DNA from: Spirochaetia bacterium
GTDB taxonomy: Bacteria; Spirochaetota; Spirochaetia; CADAEX01
Length of the DNA stretch: 55,953 nucleotides
Direction of reading: 5' to 3'
Assembly (NCBI GenBank): GCA_017642445.1
Contig: JAGCPA010000008.1
Coordinates: 1-55,953 of the forward strand
How positions within the stretch are numbered: position 1 is the first letter of the stretch; each line of letters starts with the position of its first letter. Below, in pieces: positions 16,226 through 25,283 of this stretch. The position numbers and the translations under genes were made by a program. The notes under the pieces were generated by a model that saw nothing but the letters and a program-made list of their open reading frames with translations, made no database searches and was not told the DNA's origin.

Positions 16226-18213
16226 GCTTTTGCCGGTTCTTCCTCTTTCTTAGGGAGATGGAGAAGCTCTCTGATCTCTGCGTCATCCAGAGTCTCTTTC
16301 TCGACCAGGGTGTCGGCAAGAAGCTCAAGCTTATCTCTGTTCTCCTTAAGGATTTCCTGTGCATCCTGGAAGCAGTCGTCGATAATGTGCTTAACCTCGT
16401 TGTCTATAGCCTGGGCAGTAGCCTCGGAATAATCTTTGCGCTGGGCAATCTCCCTTCCGATGAAGATAGGCTCATCCTCCTGACCGAAGGCAACAGGACC
16501 AAGGATATCGCTCATACCCCACTCGCATACCATCTTGCGGGCCAGCTGTGCTGCCTGCTGAAGGTCGTTCTGTGTTCCTGTAGTAGTCCATCCATATATC
16601 ATCTGCTCTGCTATATAACCGCCAAGACAGATCTTGATACGGTCCTTGAGCCACATCTTGTTCCTTGAGTAGCTGTCTTTCTCAGGGAGCGACATAGCCA
16701 TACCCAGAGCCCTGCCCCGAGGTATGATTGTAACCTTGTGGAGTGGATCGGAGTATTTGAGGAAATAATGGAGAAGCGCATGTCCTGCCTCGTGGAATGC
16801 AGTTGCCTTCTTGTCATCGTCTGTTATAACCTTGGACTTCCGGGCAACACCCATCATAACTTTATCACGGGCCTCCTCGAAGTCCTCCATAGTAACTTTC
16901 TTCTTATTCTTGCGTGCGGCAAACAAAGCTGCCTCGTTCACCATATTGGCAATCTCGGCACCGGATGAGCCTGGGGTTGCCCGGGCCAACTTCTCCATAT
17001 CCACCTCGCCGTCCACTGGAATCTTTGAGGCATGAAGCCGGAAAATAGCTTCCCTCTCTTTTACATCAGGCATATCCACCACAACCTGCCGGTCGAAGCG
17101 GCCAGGACGCAGCAGAGCCGGATCCAGGACATCTGGGCGGTTGGTCGCAGCCAGGATAATAACGCCATCCTTTGAATCAAAGCCGTCCATCTCCACCAGC
17201 ATCTGGTTGAGGGTCTGCTCCCGCTCGTCATGTCCACCGCCGTAGCCAGCACCTCTGGTGCGTCCCACAGCATCAAGCTCGTCTATAAATATGATACAAG
17301 GTGCATTCTTGCGCCCCTGCTCGAAAAGGTCTCTGACACGGCTGGCACCCACACCTACGAACATCTCCACAAAGTCAGATCCTGACATGTGGAAGTATGG
17401 AACTCCTGCCTCGCCTGCAATAGCTTTGGCCAGAAGAGTCTTTCCAGTTCCAGGCATACCTACAAGGAGAACTCCCTTTGGAATCTTGGCTCCGATATCT
17501 GTGAATTTCTTTGGGTTCTTAAGGAAGTCCACAACCTCCTCAAGCTCGTACTTGGCCTCGTCCTGCCCCGCAACATCGGCAAACATAACTTTCTTGCCGT
17601 TGGAGTCGTACCGCTTGGCCCTGCTCTTTCCAAAGCCCATAGCCTTGTTGCCGCCGCTCATGTTGCGGAACATGAACCATATGAATGTAAGGCCGATAAG
17701 CCATGGAACAATATCCACCAGAAGCCTGTAGGTAGTCATGTTCTTGACATCGCCGGTAATCTTTACGCCGCTGTTCTCAAGACGCTCCAGAAGCTTGTCG
17801 TCGAAGTAAGGGATACGGGTCTTGAATGCAGTATGCTGGCCCGAGACATTGGTCAGGTAACCTTGGATCTCTTCGTTGTCCACTATTCTTACGCTCTCTA
17901 CCGATTTGTTCTCCAGATAGTTGAGGAATGTGGAGTATGATATCTCCTCCATTGCTGTCTCGCCGCTGTTGAAGACAAACATGAAGAGGAACATGATTAT
18001 GAGTGATGTGAGGATAAAGAATGCAAACCGGTTGTTGAATCCCAGCTTGAGCGGACCCTGTCCTCCGCGGAAGATGAACATAGGACCTTCGTCCTGCTGG
18101 TTCTGATCCCCTTCCTGGACCGGTTCCTTCTCCTTCCCCTGTTCCGGCTCTCTGCCGATCTCAGGTTTTTTATCTTCAGCTTTATCTTTTTCTTCGTTTT
18201 CGTTGTCTGACAT
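16222..18213 (-). CDS. ftsH: ATP-dependent zinc metalloprotease FtsH
   Basis: A 663-residue inner-membrane AAA+ protease. Membrane helices are at about 62-82 and 164-184, enclosing a periplasmic domain. Walker A is GMPGTGKT (252-259), Walker B '[11 protein letters not shown]' (307-317), the second region of homology lies near 355-375, and the zinc motif is HEAGH (474-478). The cytoplasmic N-terminal stretch of about 55 charged residues (mostly Glu, Lys, Asp and Gln) is longer than in E. coli FtsH. It starts directly after the tilS stop, with AGGA upstream, in the rplY-pth-tilS-ftsH cluster. Confidence 0.97.
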   Translation of the reverse strand: MSDNENEEKDKAEDKKPEIGREPEQGKEKEPVQEGDQNQQDEGPMFIFRGGQGPLKLGFNNRFAFFILTSLIIMFLFMFVFNSGETAMEEISYSTFLNYLENKSVESVRIVDNEEIQGYLTNVSGQHTAFKTRIPYFDDKLLERLENSGVKITGDVKNMTTYRLLVDIVPWLIGLTFIWFMFRNMSGGNKAMGFGKSRAKRYDSNGKKVMFADVAGQDEAKYELEEVVDFLKNPKKFTDIGAKIPKGVLLVGMPGTGKTLLAKAIAGEAGVPYFHMSGSDFVEMFVGVGASRVRDLFEQGRKNAPCIIFIDELDAVGRTRGAGYGGGHDEREQTLNQMLVEMDGFDSKDGVIILAATNRPDVLDPALLRPGRFDRQVVVDMPDVKEREAIFRLHASKIPVDGEVDMEKLARATPGSSGAEIANMVNEAALFAARKNKKKVTMEDFEEARDKVMMGVARKSKVITDDDKKATAFHEAGHALLHYFLKYSDPLHKVTIIPRGRALGMAMSLPEKDSYSRNKMWLKDRIKICLGGYIAEQMIYGWTTTGTQNDLQQAAQLARKMVCEWGMSDILGPVAFGQEDEPIFIGREIAQRKDYSEATAQAIDNEVKHIIDDCFQDAQEILKENRDKLELLADTLVEKETLDDAEIRELLHLPKKEEEPAKA

Positions 18214-19572
18214 TCAATCCTGCCTTGCCTTTAAAATATACACTTCCCTGTCTTCTCCCGATTTATCCTCCAGCCTGATAAGGTCTGAAACACGGTTTCT
18301 GTAACCATACAGACCACCCCAGACTGCAATTACGCCTCTGCTGTCACAGATTATCGGAACAGCACTGCGCATCTCGACAGGAACCTGCCACTCGGAAAAA
18401 ATCTTCTTAAGCTTTTTCCTTATTCCTCCGGAGATGATATAATCGCCATTTTTCCAGCTGCGGAAAAAAAGCTCTCCCTGGACTCCGTCAACAGGAATCC
18501 AGATATCATCTTTCTTACATAAAGATACCAAAGATTTTTCAACAGAAAAACCCCTATTATTATATATTTTATTATTTTCTTTGTCCGGGTACCATTCCAG
18601 GCTGTCTCCATGCCGTCTTATCTTGAATCCATAACCCTTGAGAAGCAGGGCACCGCCGCGCACCGATTTCTTGTCCAGGACAGTCCTGACAAAACGGTAT
18701 GGGAGCTCACGGTTCTCCCCTTTCGCAAACAGGTCGAAGCAGCTGTAGACCGCCTCTATCTTGATAACATCCGGACAGGCCATAAAGTTACTGTAAGAGG
18801 TGGAGAATATGCCATTGCCAAGATCCTGCCACACAACCAACTTGGCGGTCTGCTCCTTGATGAAGCTGTAGGTCATGGAAGCCTTGTCTGAGAAGTCGAG
18901 AAGAGTTTTTGTACAGCTTGGGAATATCTCCCTGATCTGAGGAAGCAGAAGGTTTCGGACACGGTTGCGGAGATAATCGGTCCCCAGGTTTGTGGTGTCC
19001 AGGGAATAGCCTGTCCTGCACTGCTCCACATAATCCAGGATGACACTCTTTGGGCAGCTGGAAAGAGGTCTTATGATATATTCCCGCTGATCCGGGATTC
19101 CCATCATTCCCCCGATGCCGCTTCCTTTAAAAAAGCGCATGACAAGGGTCTCTACAGTGTCGTCCAGGTTGTGGGCCAGAGCCAGATGATCGCAGCCATA
19201 CTTTTTCATGGTCTGCTCAAAGAATTCATAGCGTGCCTTCCGGGCAGCCCCCTCCTCGCCTATCTCGGCAGAGAGCTCCTCGATACGGCCCGAGTCGGTG
19301 CCGATCTCCAGCGGAAGTTTATACTGGTCTACAATCTTACGGATAAAGGAAAGCTCCTTGGAAAGCTCATCCTGCGGGCGGAGCATGTGGTTATAGTAGG
19401 CAAGGATAATCTCTATGTTAAGCTGCTCCTTAAGCTCGTCCAGAAGGAGCATAAGGCACATGGAATCGGGACCGCCAGAGAAGCCGAGGAGAATTTTCCT
19501 TGCATCAGGAATCTGGCTGAAGTAATCAATCACCTGGTCTTTGAGAAATGTTTTTGATTGCATTGATCTCAT
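18214..19572 (-). CDS. tilS: tRNA(Ile)-lysidine synthetase
   Basis: A 452-residue cytoplasmic enzyme that modifies the CAU anticodon of tRNA-Ile2 to lysidine so that it reads AUA. The PP-loop is 'LLGFSGGPDSMCL'. 'LALAHNLDDTVETLVMRFFKGSG' (seen as HNLDDTVETLVMRF) is the second family motif, and the C-terminal TilS domain follows. Two ATGs (19572 and 19563) are possible; AGGTGA sits just before the first. It overlaps the 3' end of pth by 47 bases. Confidence 0.95.
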   Translation of the reverse strand: MRSMQSKTFLKDQVIDYFSQIPDARKILLGFSGGPDSMCLMLLLDELKEQLNIEIILAYYNHMLRPQDELSKELSFIRKIVDQYKLPLEIGTDSGRIEELSAEIGEEGAARKARYEFFEQTMKKYGCDHLALAHNLDDTVETLVMRFFKGSGIGGMMGIPDQREYIIRPLSSCPKSVILDYVEQCRTGYSLDTTNLGTDYLRNRVRNLLLPQIREIFPSCTKTLLDFSDKASMTYSFIKEQTAKLVVWQDLGNGIFSTSYSNFMACPDVIKIEAVYSCFDLFAKGENRELPYRFVRTVLDKKSVRGGALLLKGYGFKIRRHGDSLEWYPDKENNKIYNNRGFSVEKSLVSLCKKDDIWIPVDGVQGELFFRSWKNGDYIISGGIRKKLKKIFSEWQVPVEMRSAVPIICDSRGVIAVWGGLYGYRNRVSDLIRLEDKSGEDREVYILKARQD

Positions 19573-20116
19573 TTGTCACCTGTTCCACGGTCTTATGGGT
19601 CAGGGAAAGGATGCTGTCGCCCGCTTTCTCCACCGCCTTTGCGATATTATCCCTGTCTATCTTATCAGGCACTCCCAGCACATAGTTCGACACATCGCCG
19701 GAATATGGGGGCCGGCCTATACCGATATACATTCTGAGGAAATCATTTGCCGGAGCAAATGTCATAATAGATTTAAGCCCGTTGTGACCAGCATCGCCGC
19801 CGCCCCGCTTTATGCGCAGGACCCCAGGAAAGAGATCCATGTTGTCGCATACCACAATTATATCTTTTGTAGTGCAGTCAGCAGCTTTCAGAACATCCCG
19901 GATTACATTTCCGGATGCATTCATAAAAGTAAGGGGCTTTACCAGGAAAATCTCTTTCCCCTTGAAAACCCCTTTTCCATATATATATTTTTTGAAGAAT
20001 TTCTTCTGAAGTTCTATGCCGGTCTTTTCTCCCAGGTAATCCACCACCATGAAGCCACAGTTGTGTCTTGTAGCAGCATATTCATCCCCAGGATTTCCCA
20101 GTCCCAGAACAACCAT
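19526..20116 (-). CDS. pth: Peptidyl-tRNA hydrolase
   Basis: A 196-residue enzyme that releases peptides from drop-off peptidyl-tRNA. Family motifs: 'GLGNPGDEYAATRHNCGF' (catalytic His in TRHN), 'KPLTFMNASG', 'CDNMDLFPGVLRIKRGG' and 'GGDAGHNGLKS'. Length is typical. It begins 3 bases after rplY, the usual rplY-pth pairing, and overlaps tilS. Confidence 0.96.
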   Translation of the reverse strand: MVVLGLGNPGDEYAATRHNCGFMVVDYLGEKTGIELQKKFFKKYIYGKGVFKGKEIFLVKPLTFMNASGNVIRDVLKAADCTTKDIIVVCDNMDLFPGVLRIKRGGGDAGHNGLKSIMTFAPANDFLRMYIGIGRPPYSGDVSNYVLGVPDKIDRDNIAKAVEKAGDSILSLTHKTVEQVTNEINAIKNISQRPGD

Positions 20117-20119
20117 ATA

Positions 20120-20764
20120 TTATTTCTTTTCTGCGTCAGCTGCTGCATCCTCTGCTGGGGCTGCTTCTGCTGCTGCTTCCTCACTTTCTGCAGGAGCTGC
20201 AACCGGCTCTTCCTTGACATGGGTAACATGGCAGATAATCTCATCCTGATCAAGCAGAAGCTTTACATCTGGGTTTGCAGGAATATCTTTTACATACAGA
20301 GCCTGGTTCATATCCAGTCCAGATACATCGATTGCAATCTTCTCAGGAATGTTTCTAGGAAGACACTCAACCTCGATGTTGTGAACAATCTGCTCAAGAA
20401 CTCCACCAGCCTTGACACCTACAGGAACGCCCTCCAGGTAAACAGGAATACTGGTCTTAAGCAGAACGCCTCTTGTGATCTCGAAGAAGTCGATGTGCTG
20501 CATCTTTCCGGTAAGGATATCGTCCTGATAATCCTTGATAAGAACCTCGCACTGCTCCTCGCCGTTAAGCATAAGAGAGATGATCAAGCTCTCAGGTGCT
20601 CTATGATATTTCTTCTCAAATTCTCTGTCATCAATTGCTACATAACGCTGCTCTTTGCCACCATATACAACTGCAGGAATCTTTCCTTCCTTTCTGAGCT
20701 TATAGTTTGCTCTCTTGCCGAACTCTGTCCGTAAAGTGATGTCAAGAGTGTTTTTGTCTGCCAT
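20120..20764 (-). CDS. rplY: 50S ribosomal protein L25/general stress protein Ctc
   Basis: A 214-residue 5S rRNA-binding protein of the long (Ctc/TL5) form. The N-terminal L25 domain has 'RTEFGKRANYKLRKEGKIPAVVYGG' (seen as KLRKEGKIPAVVYGG). The C-terminal beta domain runs to about 185, and the end is a low-complexity Ala/Glu-rich tail. ATG 20764 has GAGGAG 6 bases upstream. The open frame continues upstream through the tRNA gene, but that part is not coding. It follows tRNA-Gln and starts the rplY-pth-tilS-ftsH cluster. Confidence 0.95.
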   Translation of the reverse strand: MADKNTLDITLRTEFGKRANYKLRKEGKIPAVVYGGKEQRYVAIDDREFEKKYHRAPESLIISLMLNGEEQCEVLIKDYQDDILTGKMQHIDFFEITRGVLLKTSIPVYLEGVPVGVKAGGVLEQIVHNIEVECLPRNIPEKIAIDVSGLDMNQALYVKDIPANPDVKLLLDQDEIICHVTHVKEEPVAAPAESEEAAAEAAPAEDAAADAEKK

Positions 20765-20790
20765 ATTCTTCTCCTCTACAAAATGCAATA

Positions 20791-20862
20791 CTGGGATGGC
20801 AGGATTCGAACCTGCGATTGACGGAACCAAAACCCGTTGGCTTACCACTGGCCTACATCCCA
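20791..20862 (-). tRNA. tRNA-Gln (anticodon TTG)
   Basis: A full cloverleaf on the minus strand: acceptor arm TGGGATG/CATCCCA, D-stem GGC/GCC, anticodon stem ACGGG/TCCGT with loop TTTTGGT (anticodon TTG reading CAA), and T-arm GCAGG-TTCGAAT-CCTGC. The discriminator base is G, as expected for tRNA-Gln. CCA is not encoded. It lies between spoVG and rplY, directly after a good promoter, and probably heads the rplY transcript. Confidence 0.95.
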
Positions 20863-20879
20863 TCCATCCTTATTAGATT

Positions 20880-20908
20880 ATTATATAAAATACACAAAAA
20901 AAAGACAA
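20880..20908 (-). promoter_or_regulatory. Promoter of tRNA-Gln-rplY operon
   Basis: On the minus strand TTGTCT (20903-20908), 17-base spacer, TATAAT (20880-20885). The predicted start near 20873 is about 11 bases before the tRNA 5' end. Confidence 0.65.
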
Positions 20909-20954
20909 TATACTTAAAAACTAAATAAGAGGCATTAAACTGTCTGGTCTTGGA

Positions 20955-21239
20955 TTAAACTTCTTCTGGTCCTATTTCTTCTAGGGTGTCAGCTTTTTCG
21001 TAGGCTTCCAGGATTTTTTCCTGCATTTTTGCTCTGAACTCAGGAGAGATTGGATGTGCCACATCCCTGTATTCACCGGTCTGAGTCTTACGGCTTGGCA
21101 TAGCGATGAATGCACCATCTTTTCCGTCGATGATCTTCAGGTTGTGAACCACAAAACAATCATCGAAAGTTACGTTTACATACGCTTTGAGCTTGCCTTC
21201 TGCGGTGGCCTTCCGAATCTTGATATCAGTGATTTCCAT
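20955..21239 (-). CDS. spoVG: SpoVG-family RNA/DNA-binding regulator
   Basis: A 94-residue protein: '[11 protein letters not shown]', '[20 protein letters not shown]', '[21 protein letters not shown]'. This matches SpoVG almost throughout. In Borrelia and Listeria SpoVG is a site-specific nucleic-acid-binding regulator (established for those organisms, inferred here). AGGGGG lies 9 bases before the start, inside the loop of a small hairpin (21241-21263). Position between rsfS and tRNA-Gln/rplY follows the spirochete order. Confidence 0.95.
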   Translation of the reverse strand: MEITDIKIRKATAEGKLKAYVNVTFDDCFVVHNLKIIDGKDGAFIAMPSRKTQTGEYRDVAHPISPEFRAKMQEKILEAYEKADTLEEIGPEEV

Positions 21240-21240
21240 A

Positions 21241-21263
21241 ATACAAAACCCCCTATTTTGTAT
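21241..21263 (-). promoter_or_regulatory. Hairpin presenting the spoVG ribosome-binding site in its loop
   Basis: ATACAAAA and TTTTGTAT (21256-21263 and 21241-21248 read on the minus strand) form a perfect 8-bp stem. The 7-base loop TAGGGGG contains the Shine-Dalgarno sequence. The stem ends 1 base before the spoVG ATG. A binding protein could control translation here. Confidence 0.5.
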
Positions 21264-21306
21264 CTAAACTGAAGCAGGGGTTTTCCCGCTCTAAAAAAAT
21301 TTTATC

Positions 21307-21325
21307 ATACATTTTCAAAATGTAT
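21307..21325. repeat. Perfect 19-bp palindrome upstream of spoVG
   Basis: ATACATTTT, a central base, then AAAATGTAT: 9-base perfect arms. It lies in the 153-base gap between rsfS and spoVG, about 70 bases before the spoVG start, near a weak TTGTTA/TATACA promoter-like pair on the minus strand. It could be an operator; it is AT-rich, so chance is not excluded. Confidence 0.4.
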
Positions 21326-21392
21326 AGAAAAATTTTCAAAAATAACAAAATATTATTTTTTTTGGAGGCTTTATACTGAGTTTTTGAATTGA

Positions 21393-21743
21393 TTAAAATT
21401 CGATTTTCTGGCCGTTGAACCAGAGCTTCTCAAGGTTGTAGAACTCCCTTGCCTCCTCATTCATCAGATGGATTACAAAGAAGCCGCAGTCCAGGAGGAC
21501 CCACCTGTCGTCATCAGCTTTTTTATGGTGGTGCTGGAGCACAAGATTCTCTTCTTCAATCAGCTGATAGAGCTGGCTTAAGAGACCCCGCATATGTCCG
21601 GAACTTGTGACAGTGGAGATGATGAAATAATCGGTCCAGCTGTTGAGTTCCGAGATGTTGAGAACTACAGTATCCTGTCCATTATGTTCATCAATGAATG
21701 AAGCAATCTTCTTCACAGTTTTTTCATTTGCATTGTCTGCCAT
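21393..21743 (-). CDS. rsfS: Ribosomal silencing factor RsfS
   Basis: A 116-residue protein that binds L14 and blocks subunit joining when nutrients are short. Visible family pattern: 'DTVVLNISELNSWTDYFIISTVTSSGHMRGL' (seen as DYFIISTVTSSGHMRGL) and 'WVLLDCGFFVIHLMNEEAREFYNLEKLW' (seen as DCGFFVIHLMNEEAREFY). ATG 21743 has AAGGA 5 bases upstream. It overlaps the 3' end of the LCP gene by 20 bases. Confidence 0.94.
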   Translation of the reverse strand: MADNANEKTVKKIASFIDEHNGQDTVVLNISELNSWTDYFIISTVTSSGHMRGLLSQLYQLIEEENLVLQHHHKKADDDRWVLLDCGFFVIHLMNEEAREFYNLEKLWFNGQKIEF

Positions 21744-22887
21744 CAAAGTCCTTCCCTAAAATAATTTTTATAGTTCCTTCGGTCCCGTTTTCTGTCGATA
21801 TATGCCTGCACTTTATGACACCTGCAACCCTCTCCAGAATCGAGATGTCGTTTTTATGGCCTATGATGAAGGTCTCCTCCACATCTCCGGAATCGGCATT
21901 GCCCACTGATGTCACATTATATCCGTAGCTCCGGTATGTCATGGAAGTACGGTTTGCCAGACCTCCTACAGAGGTTCCGTTCAGTATCTCGATATTGATG
22001 TTGCTTCCCTCGATCGCATTTGTATTACCAAGGGCTTCCACAATCTGCTTAAGCCCTTCCCTCAGGAGGTTTCCGTTGTAGTGAGGGAACAGCATGACCT
22101 TGTCATCAACTATCTTCTTATCTCCAAGAACCCGGTGGAAAATCATCCTGTGACAGTCGGCCTGAGCAACAGCTTCCAAGAAAGATTTAAGGTCCAGCTG
22201 TGTCATGTCTGTATCCATGTTCTTATACAGGAAAGGGAATACCTCTTTCTTGATCAGATGATCCTTCTGTGCCCCCAGGGCGCTTACAAATGTCTGGATA
22301 AGCTTCTGTCTGCTGGTTGAAAGATCTGAATCGGCAGAATTGAGCTCCTCGTCAATGATATATTCCACAACCTTGTCGCCGTCCAGCCTATGCCGGCCGC
22401 CAGGAAGCAGCACTGTGTCGGACAGGGTCTCGTGACGAAGCACAGGGGTGCCGATCACAAAATCAAGGCCGCCTAAAAGGTCGACACAGTTCTTGAACTC
22501 ATCAAGCTCAAAGTCAAAATAGAATGGGATTGAAAGGCCTGACTCAGCCTCTATTTTCTTTATATATTGGTCGGGTTTTCCCTTCTTATACAGCACATCA
22601 ATACGGTCCACACGGGAGAGGGATTTTATAAGGGAACCATAGTTCACGGGGATGTCTATAACAGCAGTCCTATGGGTCTTGGGATGGTAGATGAACACCT
22701 CGGAGAAAAGAACACTCTTACGGTCTGTTATGTTGAAGATAAAGGCGATGCTCTTTCCCTCGGAGATCTTTTTCTGAACATTGTCCTCCCTTACGCTCAG
22801 GGAGATGAATACGACAGTGGCCAGGATAACCAGGAGTATGATGAGAAGTATGATGTTGCTTGGTGTAAAGATTTTCTTATTCCGCAT
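21724..22887 (-). CDS. LytR-CpsA-Psr (LCP) family protein with LytR_C domain
   Basis: A 387-residue membrane-anchored protein. One N-terminal membrane helix (about 9-31) is followed by an LCP domain and a C-terminal LytR_C domain ('NINIEILNGTSVGGLANRTS'). LCP enzymes transfer glycopolymers to the cell wall in Gram-positives; in spirochetes the substrate is unknown. Some arginines expected in active LCP sites are present ('TSRQKLIQTFV'), but activity cannot be confirmed. ATG 22887 has AGGAG 7 bases upstream; a longer frame from 22947 has no such support. It overlaps yqeK and rsfS. Confidence 0.85.
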   Translation of the reverse strand: MRNKKIFTPSNIILLIILLVILATVVFISLSVREDNVQKKISEGKSIAFIFNITDRKSVLFSEVFIYHPKTHRTAVIDIPVNYGSLIKSLSRVDRIDVLYKKGKPDQYIKKIEAESGLSIPFYFDFELDEFKNCVDLLGGLDFVIGTPVLRHETLSDTVLLPGGRHRLDGDKVVEYIIDEELNSADSDLSTSRQKLIQTFVSALGAQKDHLIKKEVFPFLYKNMDTDMTQLDLKSFLEAVAQADCHRMIFHRVLGDKKIVDDKVMLFPHYNGNLLREGLKQIVEALGNTNAIEGSNINIEILNGTSVGGLANRTSMTYRSYGYNVTSVGNADSGDVEETFIIGHKNDISILERVAGVIKCRHISTENGTEGTIKIILGKDFDGRQCK

Positions 22888-23467
22888 GCTCAAGCTCCTG
22901 CTTAAGTTCCAGCGCTTCCGGGGCCACGCTCTTTCCCTTTGATGCAAGGTGGTTCAAGGTTCCCATAAGAACTGCATAGACCTTGCCGTTCAGGTCCAGC
23001 CCCTCCAGGCCGGATATAAATTCTGGTGTTATATGCTTGCGCTTCGGCTCGATATAATCGGCCACAAACAGTATCTTTGCAAGGGTCTTCATGCCTGCAT
23101 TGCCGGTGGTGTGGGAAGAGAGGGCATCAAGCACCTCCTGATCCAGGATGCCGAATTCATTCTTAAGAACCATAGCCCCTGCCCTGCCGTGGAGCAGCAC
23201 TGGAGACTCAAGGTCAATCTCCCTGACAGGATTTCCATCTTTGGCAGCCCATTCCACAAGCTCTTCCTTGGAATATTCCCGGGCTATGTCATGGGCGAGG
23301 CCTGTGAAGAAGGCACGCTTCTGGTCATAGCCGAACATGGCGGCAAGGGTTCTGCAGGTTTCGGCTGTGGAGACAGAATGCTCATAACGCATGGGAGAAA
23401 GATGGCTTTTCAGGTAGCTGTCCATCTCTGCAATAAAGGCATCACTTGTAAAATCTGCGCTGTTCAA
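22877..23467 (-). CDS. yqeK: HD-domain hydrolase YqeK (probable Ap4A hydrolase)
   Basis: A 196-residue HD-domain protein: 'RYEHSVSTAETC' and 'FFTGLAHDIAREYS' carry the metal ligands (H and HD), with 'HGRAGAMVL' and 'LSSHTTGNAGM' following. YqeK enzymes cleave diadenosine tetraphosphate to ADP (established for the family). The start is TTG 23467, with GGAG 4 bases upstream. It overlaps the end of nadD and the start of the LCP gene, in the conserved nadD-yqeK-LCP-rsfS order. Confidence 0.9.
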   Translation of the reverse strand: MNSADFTSDAFIAEMDSYLKSHLSPMRYEHSVSTAETCRTLAAMFGYDQKRAFFTGLAHDIAREYSKEELVEWAAKDGNPVREIDLESPVLLHGRAGAMVLKNEFGILDQEVLDALSSHTTGNAGMKTLAKILFVADYIEPKRKHITPEFISGLEGLDLNGKVYAVLMGTLNHLASKGKSVAPEALELKQELEHAE

Positions 23468-24011
23468 TTATCTCCCTCACTTTCTCCGGAACCAGGTATT
23501 TGATAGGATACCCATTTTTAACCCGCTCACGTATCTCTGTAGAAGATATCGGCAGCATTTTGTTTTTTATGTAGAAATCCGGATATTTTGACTCTATGCA
23601 TTCCTCTTCATTACGGTGCACAACTATAAGGTCAACCAGCTTCTTTATCTCGTCCGGCTTCTTCCATGTCCCGAAGCCTGGAAGGAGGTCATCCCCTATT
23701 ATAAAGCCCGGTTTCCCGGTTATATCGTAGTGCTCAAGAATGTAGTGGATAGTGTCTATGCTGTAGGTTATCCCGCCCCTCTTTATGTCGCATTCCTCCA
23801 CAATACAGCCCGGGATGTCATCCACTGCCGCATGGAGCATCTCAAGCCGCTCCTGAGGGGTGATCATGGTGTGGTTCTCCTTGTGGGATGCTATGTTGGC
23901 CGGAACCAGGATGGCACGTTCGTAGCCCAGCTGGCACATAACTTCCTGGACTATGAAAAGATGTCCTGTATGGACCGGGTTGAAGCTGCCGCCGAAAATA
24001 AAGGTTCTCAT
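23442..24011 (-). CDS. nadD: Nicotinate-nucleotide adenylyltransferase
   Basis: A 189-residue enzyme of NAD synthesis that joins nicotinate mononucleotide to AMP. The nucleotidyltransferase motif 'IFGGSFNPVHTGHLFI' is at the N-terminus (HxGH present) and 'PISSTEIRERVKNG' (the ISSTxxR motif) near the C-terminus. It overlaps the obg stop by 4 bases, with AGGA just upstream. Confidence 0.95.
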   Translation of the reverse strand: MRTFIFGGSFNPVHTGHLFIVQEVMCQLGYERAILVPANIASHKENHTMITPQERLEMLHAAVDDIPGCIVEECDIKRGGITYSIDTIHYILEHYDITGKPGFIIGDDLLPGFGTWKKPDEIKKLVDLIVVHRNEEECIESKYPDFYIKNKMLPISSTEIRERVKNGYPIKYLVPEKVREIIEQRRFYK

Positions 24012-24997
24012 TCTTCCTGCAGCACCAGCCTTGAGAAAATATCTTTTATCTTATCCATTCCGAGGCCGGAGAATACAGATATTCCGTGGATCTCCTCGTC
24101 CTGGTATTTCTCTATAAGCTTTGCAAGAGCCTCATCGCTCCCCTCTGTATCCATCTTGGTTGCAAGAATCACCCGCCTGCGTTCGGCCAGCTCCGGAGAA
24201 AATGCCTTAAGCTCGCCTAAAAGGATCTCGAAGGAATCCAGGTAGTTCTCCTGGGAGACATCGATCAGAAAAAGAAGGCCGCGAGTACGGGCTATGTGCT
24301 TGAGGAACCTGATTCCAAGCCCTGCCCCATGGGATGCCCCCTCTATGATTCCCGGAATGTCGGCAAGGACAATGTCCTGGTCGTCCAGGGCATAGACACC
24401 GAGGTTTGGGATCTTGGTTGTGAACGGGTAGCTGCCCACCCTTGGATTTGCGTTTGTGAGCCGTCCCAACAGTGTCGATTTGCCTGCGTTGGGGAACCCT
24501 ACAAAGCCGATATCTGCGATTATATTGATCTCTATGATTATCTTGCGGCTCTGCCCAGGAAGACCAGGCTGGGCGAACCGTGGAGTCTGGTGCCGGGATG
24601 TGGCGAAGTTCATGTTGCCAAGGCCACCCTTGCCCCCTTTAAGGAAAACCCAGTCAGACTCATCCTGGGCAAAATCATGGAGCACCTCGCCGGTATCAAA
24701 GTCCTTGATAAGAGCACCGGGCGGGAGCAGAATTACAGCATCCTCGCCATCGGCACCGTGCTTCTTGCGCCCCTCTCCGGGCCGTCCGTTGCCGGCATTT
24801 ATAATCCGCTTGAATCTGAGATGTGCTAATGTCCTAAGATTTCTTTTGATCTGGAATACGACATCACCGCCCTTTCCGCCGTCGCCGCCATCGGGACCGC
24901 CCTTGGGAATATACTTTTCCCGCCTTAAAGAAACACAACCGGCTCCGCCTTTACCGGAGCCGACTTCTAGTGATGTCTCGTCTACAAAACCACGCAC
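24008..24997 (-). CDS. obg: Obg/CgtA GTPase
   Basis: A 329-residue ribosome-assembly GTPase. The glycine-rich Obg domain ('SGKGGAGCVSLRREKYIPKGGPDGGDGG', seen as GKGGAGCVSLRREKYIPKGG) is followed by the G domain with 'GFPNAGKST', 'DIPGIIEGA' and 'ATKMD'. It lacks the C-terminal OCT domain of Bacillus Obg. The start is GTG 24997, with no visible Shine-Dalgarno sequence although a TATACT lies just upstream. It follows rpmA, the usual rplU-rpmA-obg order. Confidence 0.96.
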   Translation of the reverse strand: MRGFVDETSLEVGSGKGGAGCVSLRREKYIPKGGPDGGDGGKGGDVVFQIKRNLRTLAHLRFKRIINAGNGRPGEGRKKHGADGEDAVILLPPGALIKDFDTGEVLHDFAQDESDWVFLKGGKGGLGNMNFATSRHQTPRFAQPGLPGQSRKIIIEINIIADIGFVGFPNAGKSTLLGRLTNANPRVGSYPFTTKIPNLGVYALDDQDIVLADIPGIIEGASHGAGLGIRFLKHIARTRGLLFLIDVSQENYLDSFEILLGELKAFSPELAERRRVILATKMDTEGSDEALAKLIEKYQDEEIHGISVFSGLGMDKIKDIFSRLVLQEE

Positions 24998-25013
24998 AAC
25001 AGTATAATAAAAA

Positions 25014-25277
25014 TTATTCTGCTATTTCTGCTTTTTCGATACTGATGAATTTTCTGCCCTGTCTCTGATGGAATTTAACAGTTCCAGTCTCTTTGGCAAA
25101 AATAGTATGGTCTTTTCCAAGGCCAGCGTTCTCGCCAGGATGGAATTCAGTACCTTTCTGTCTTACAATGATGGAACCTGCAGAAACAAGCTCGCCACCA
25201 AATCTCTTGACGCCAAGTCTCTGTGCATTTGAGTCTCTTCCGTTTCTTGAGCTTCCGCCACCTTTCTTATGTGCCAT
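25014..25277 (-). CDS. rpmA: 50S ribosomal protein L27
   Basis: An 87-residue protein beginning '[20 protein letters not shown]', whose N-terminus reaches the peptidyl-transferase centre. There is no Firmicutes-type N-terminal extension needing cleavage, which agrees with the absence of a Prp protease gene between rplU and rpmA (gap only 6 bases). Confidence 0.97.
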   Translation of the reverse strand: MAHKKGGGSSRNGRDSNAQRLGVKRFGGELVSAGSIIVRQKGTEFHPGENAGLGKDHTIFAKETGTVKFHQRQGRKFISIEKAEIAE

Positions 25278-25283
25278 ATCCTA

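Noticed and set aside
19541-20734. 397-codon open frame on the plus strand opposite pth and rplY
   Set aside because: Cys/His/Leu-rich translation with no family pattern; it is the antisense shadow of two clearly conserved genes.
20765-20863. N-terminal extension of rplY
   Set aside because: It would translate through tRNA-Gln; GAGGAG and the conserved L25 start place the true start at 20764.
21307-21325. Intrinsic terminator for rsfS formed by the palindrome
   Set aside because: The stem is almost wholly A/T and the T-run is offset by several bases; an operator is more plausible.
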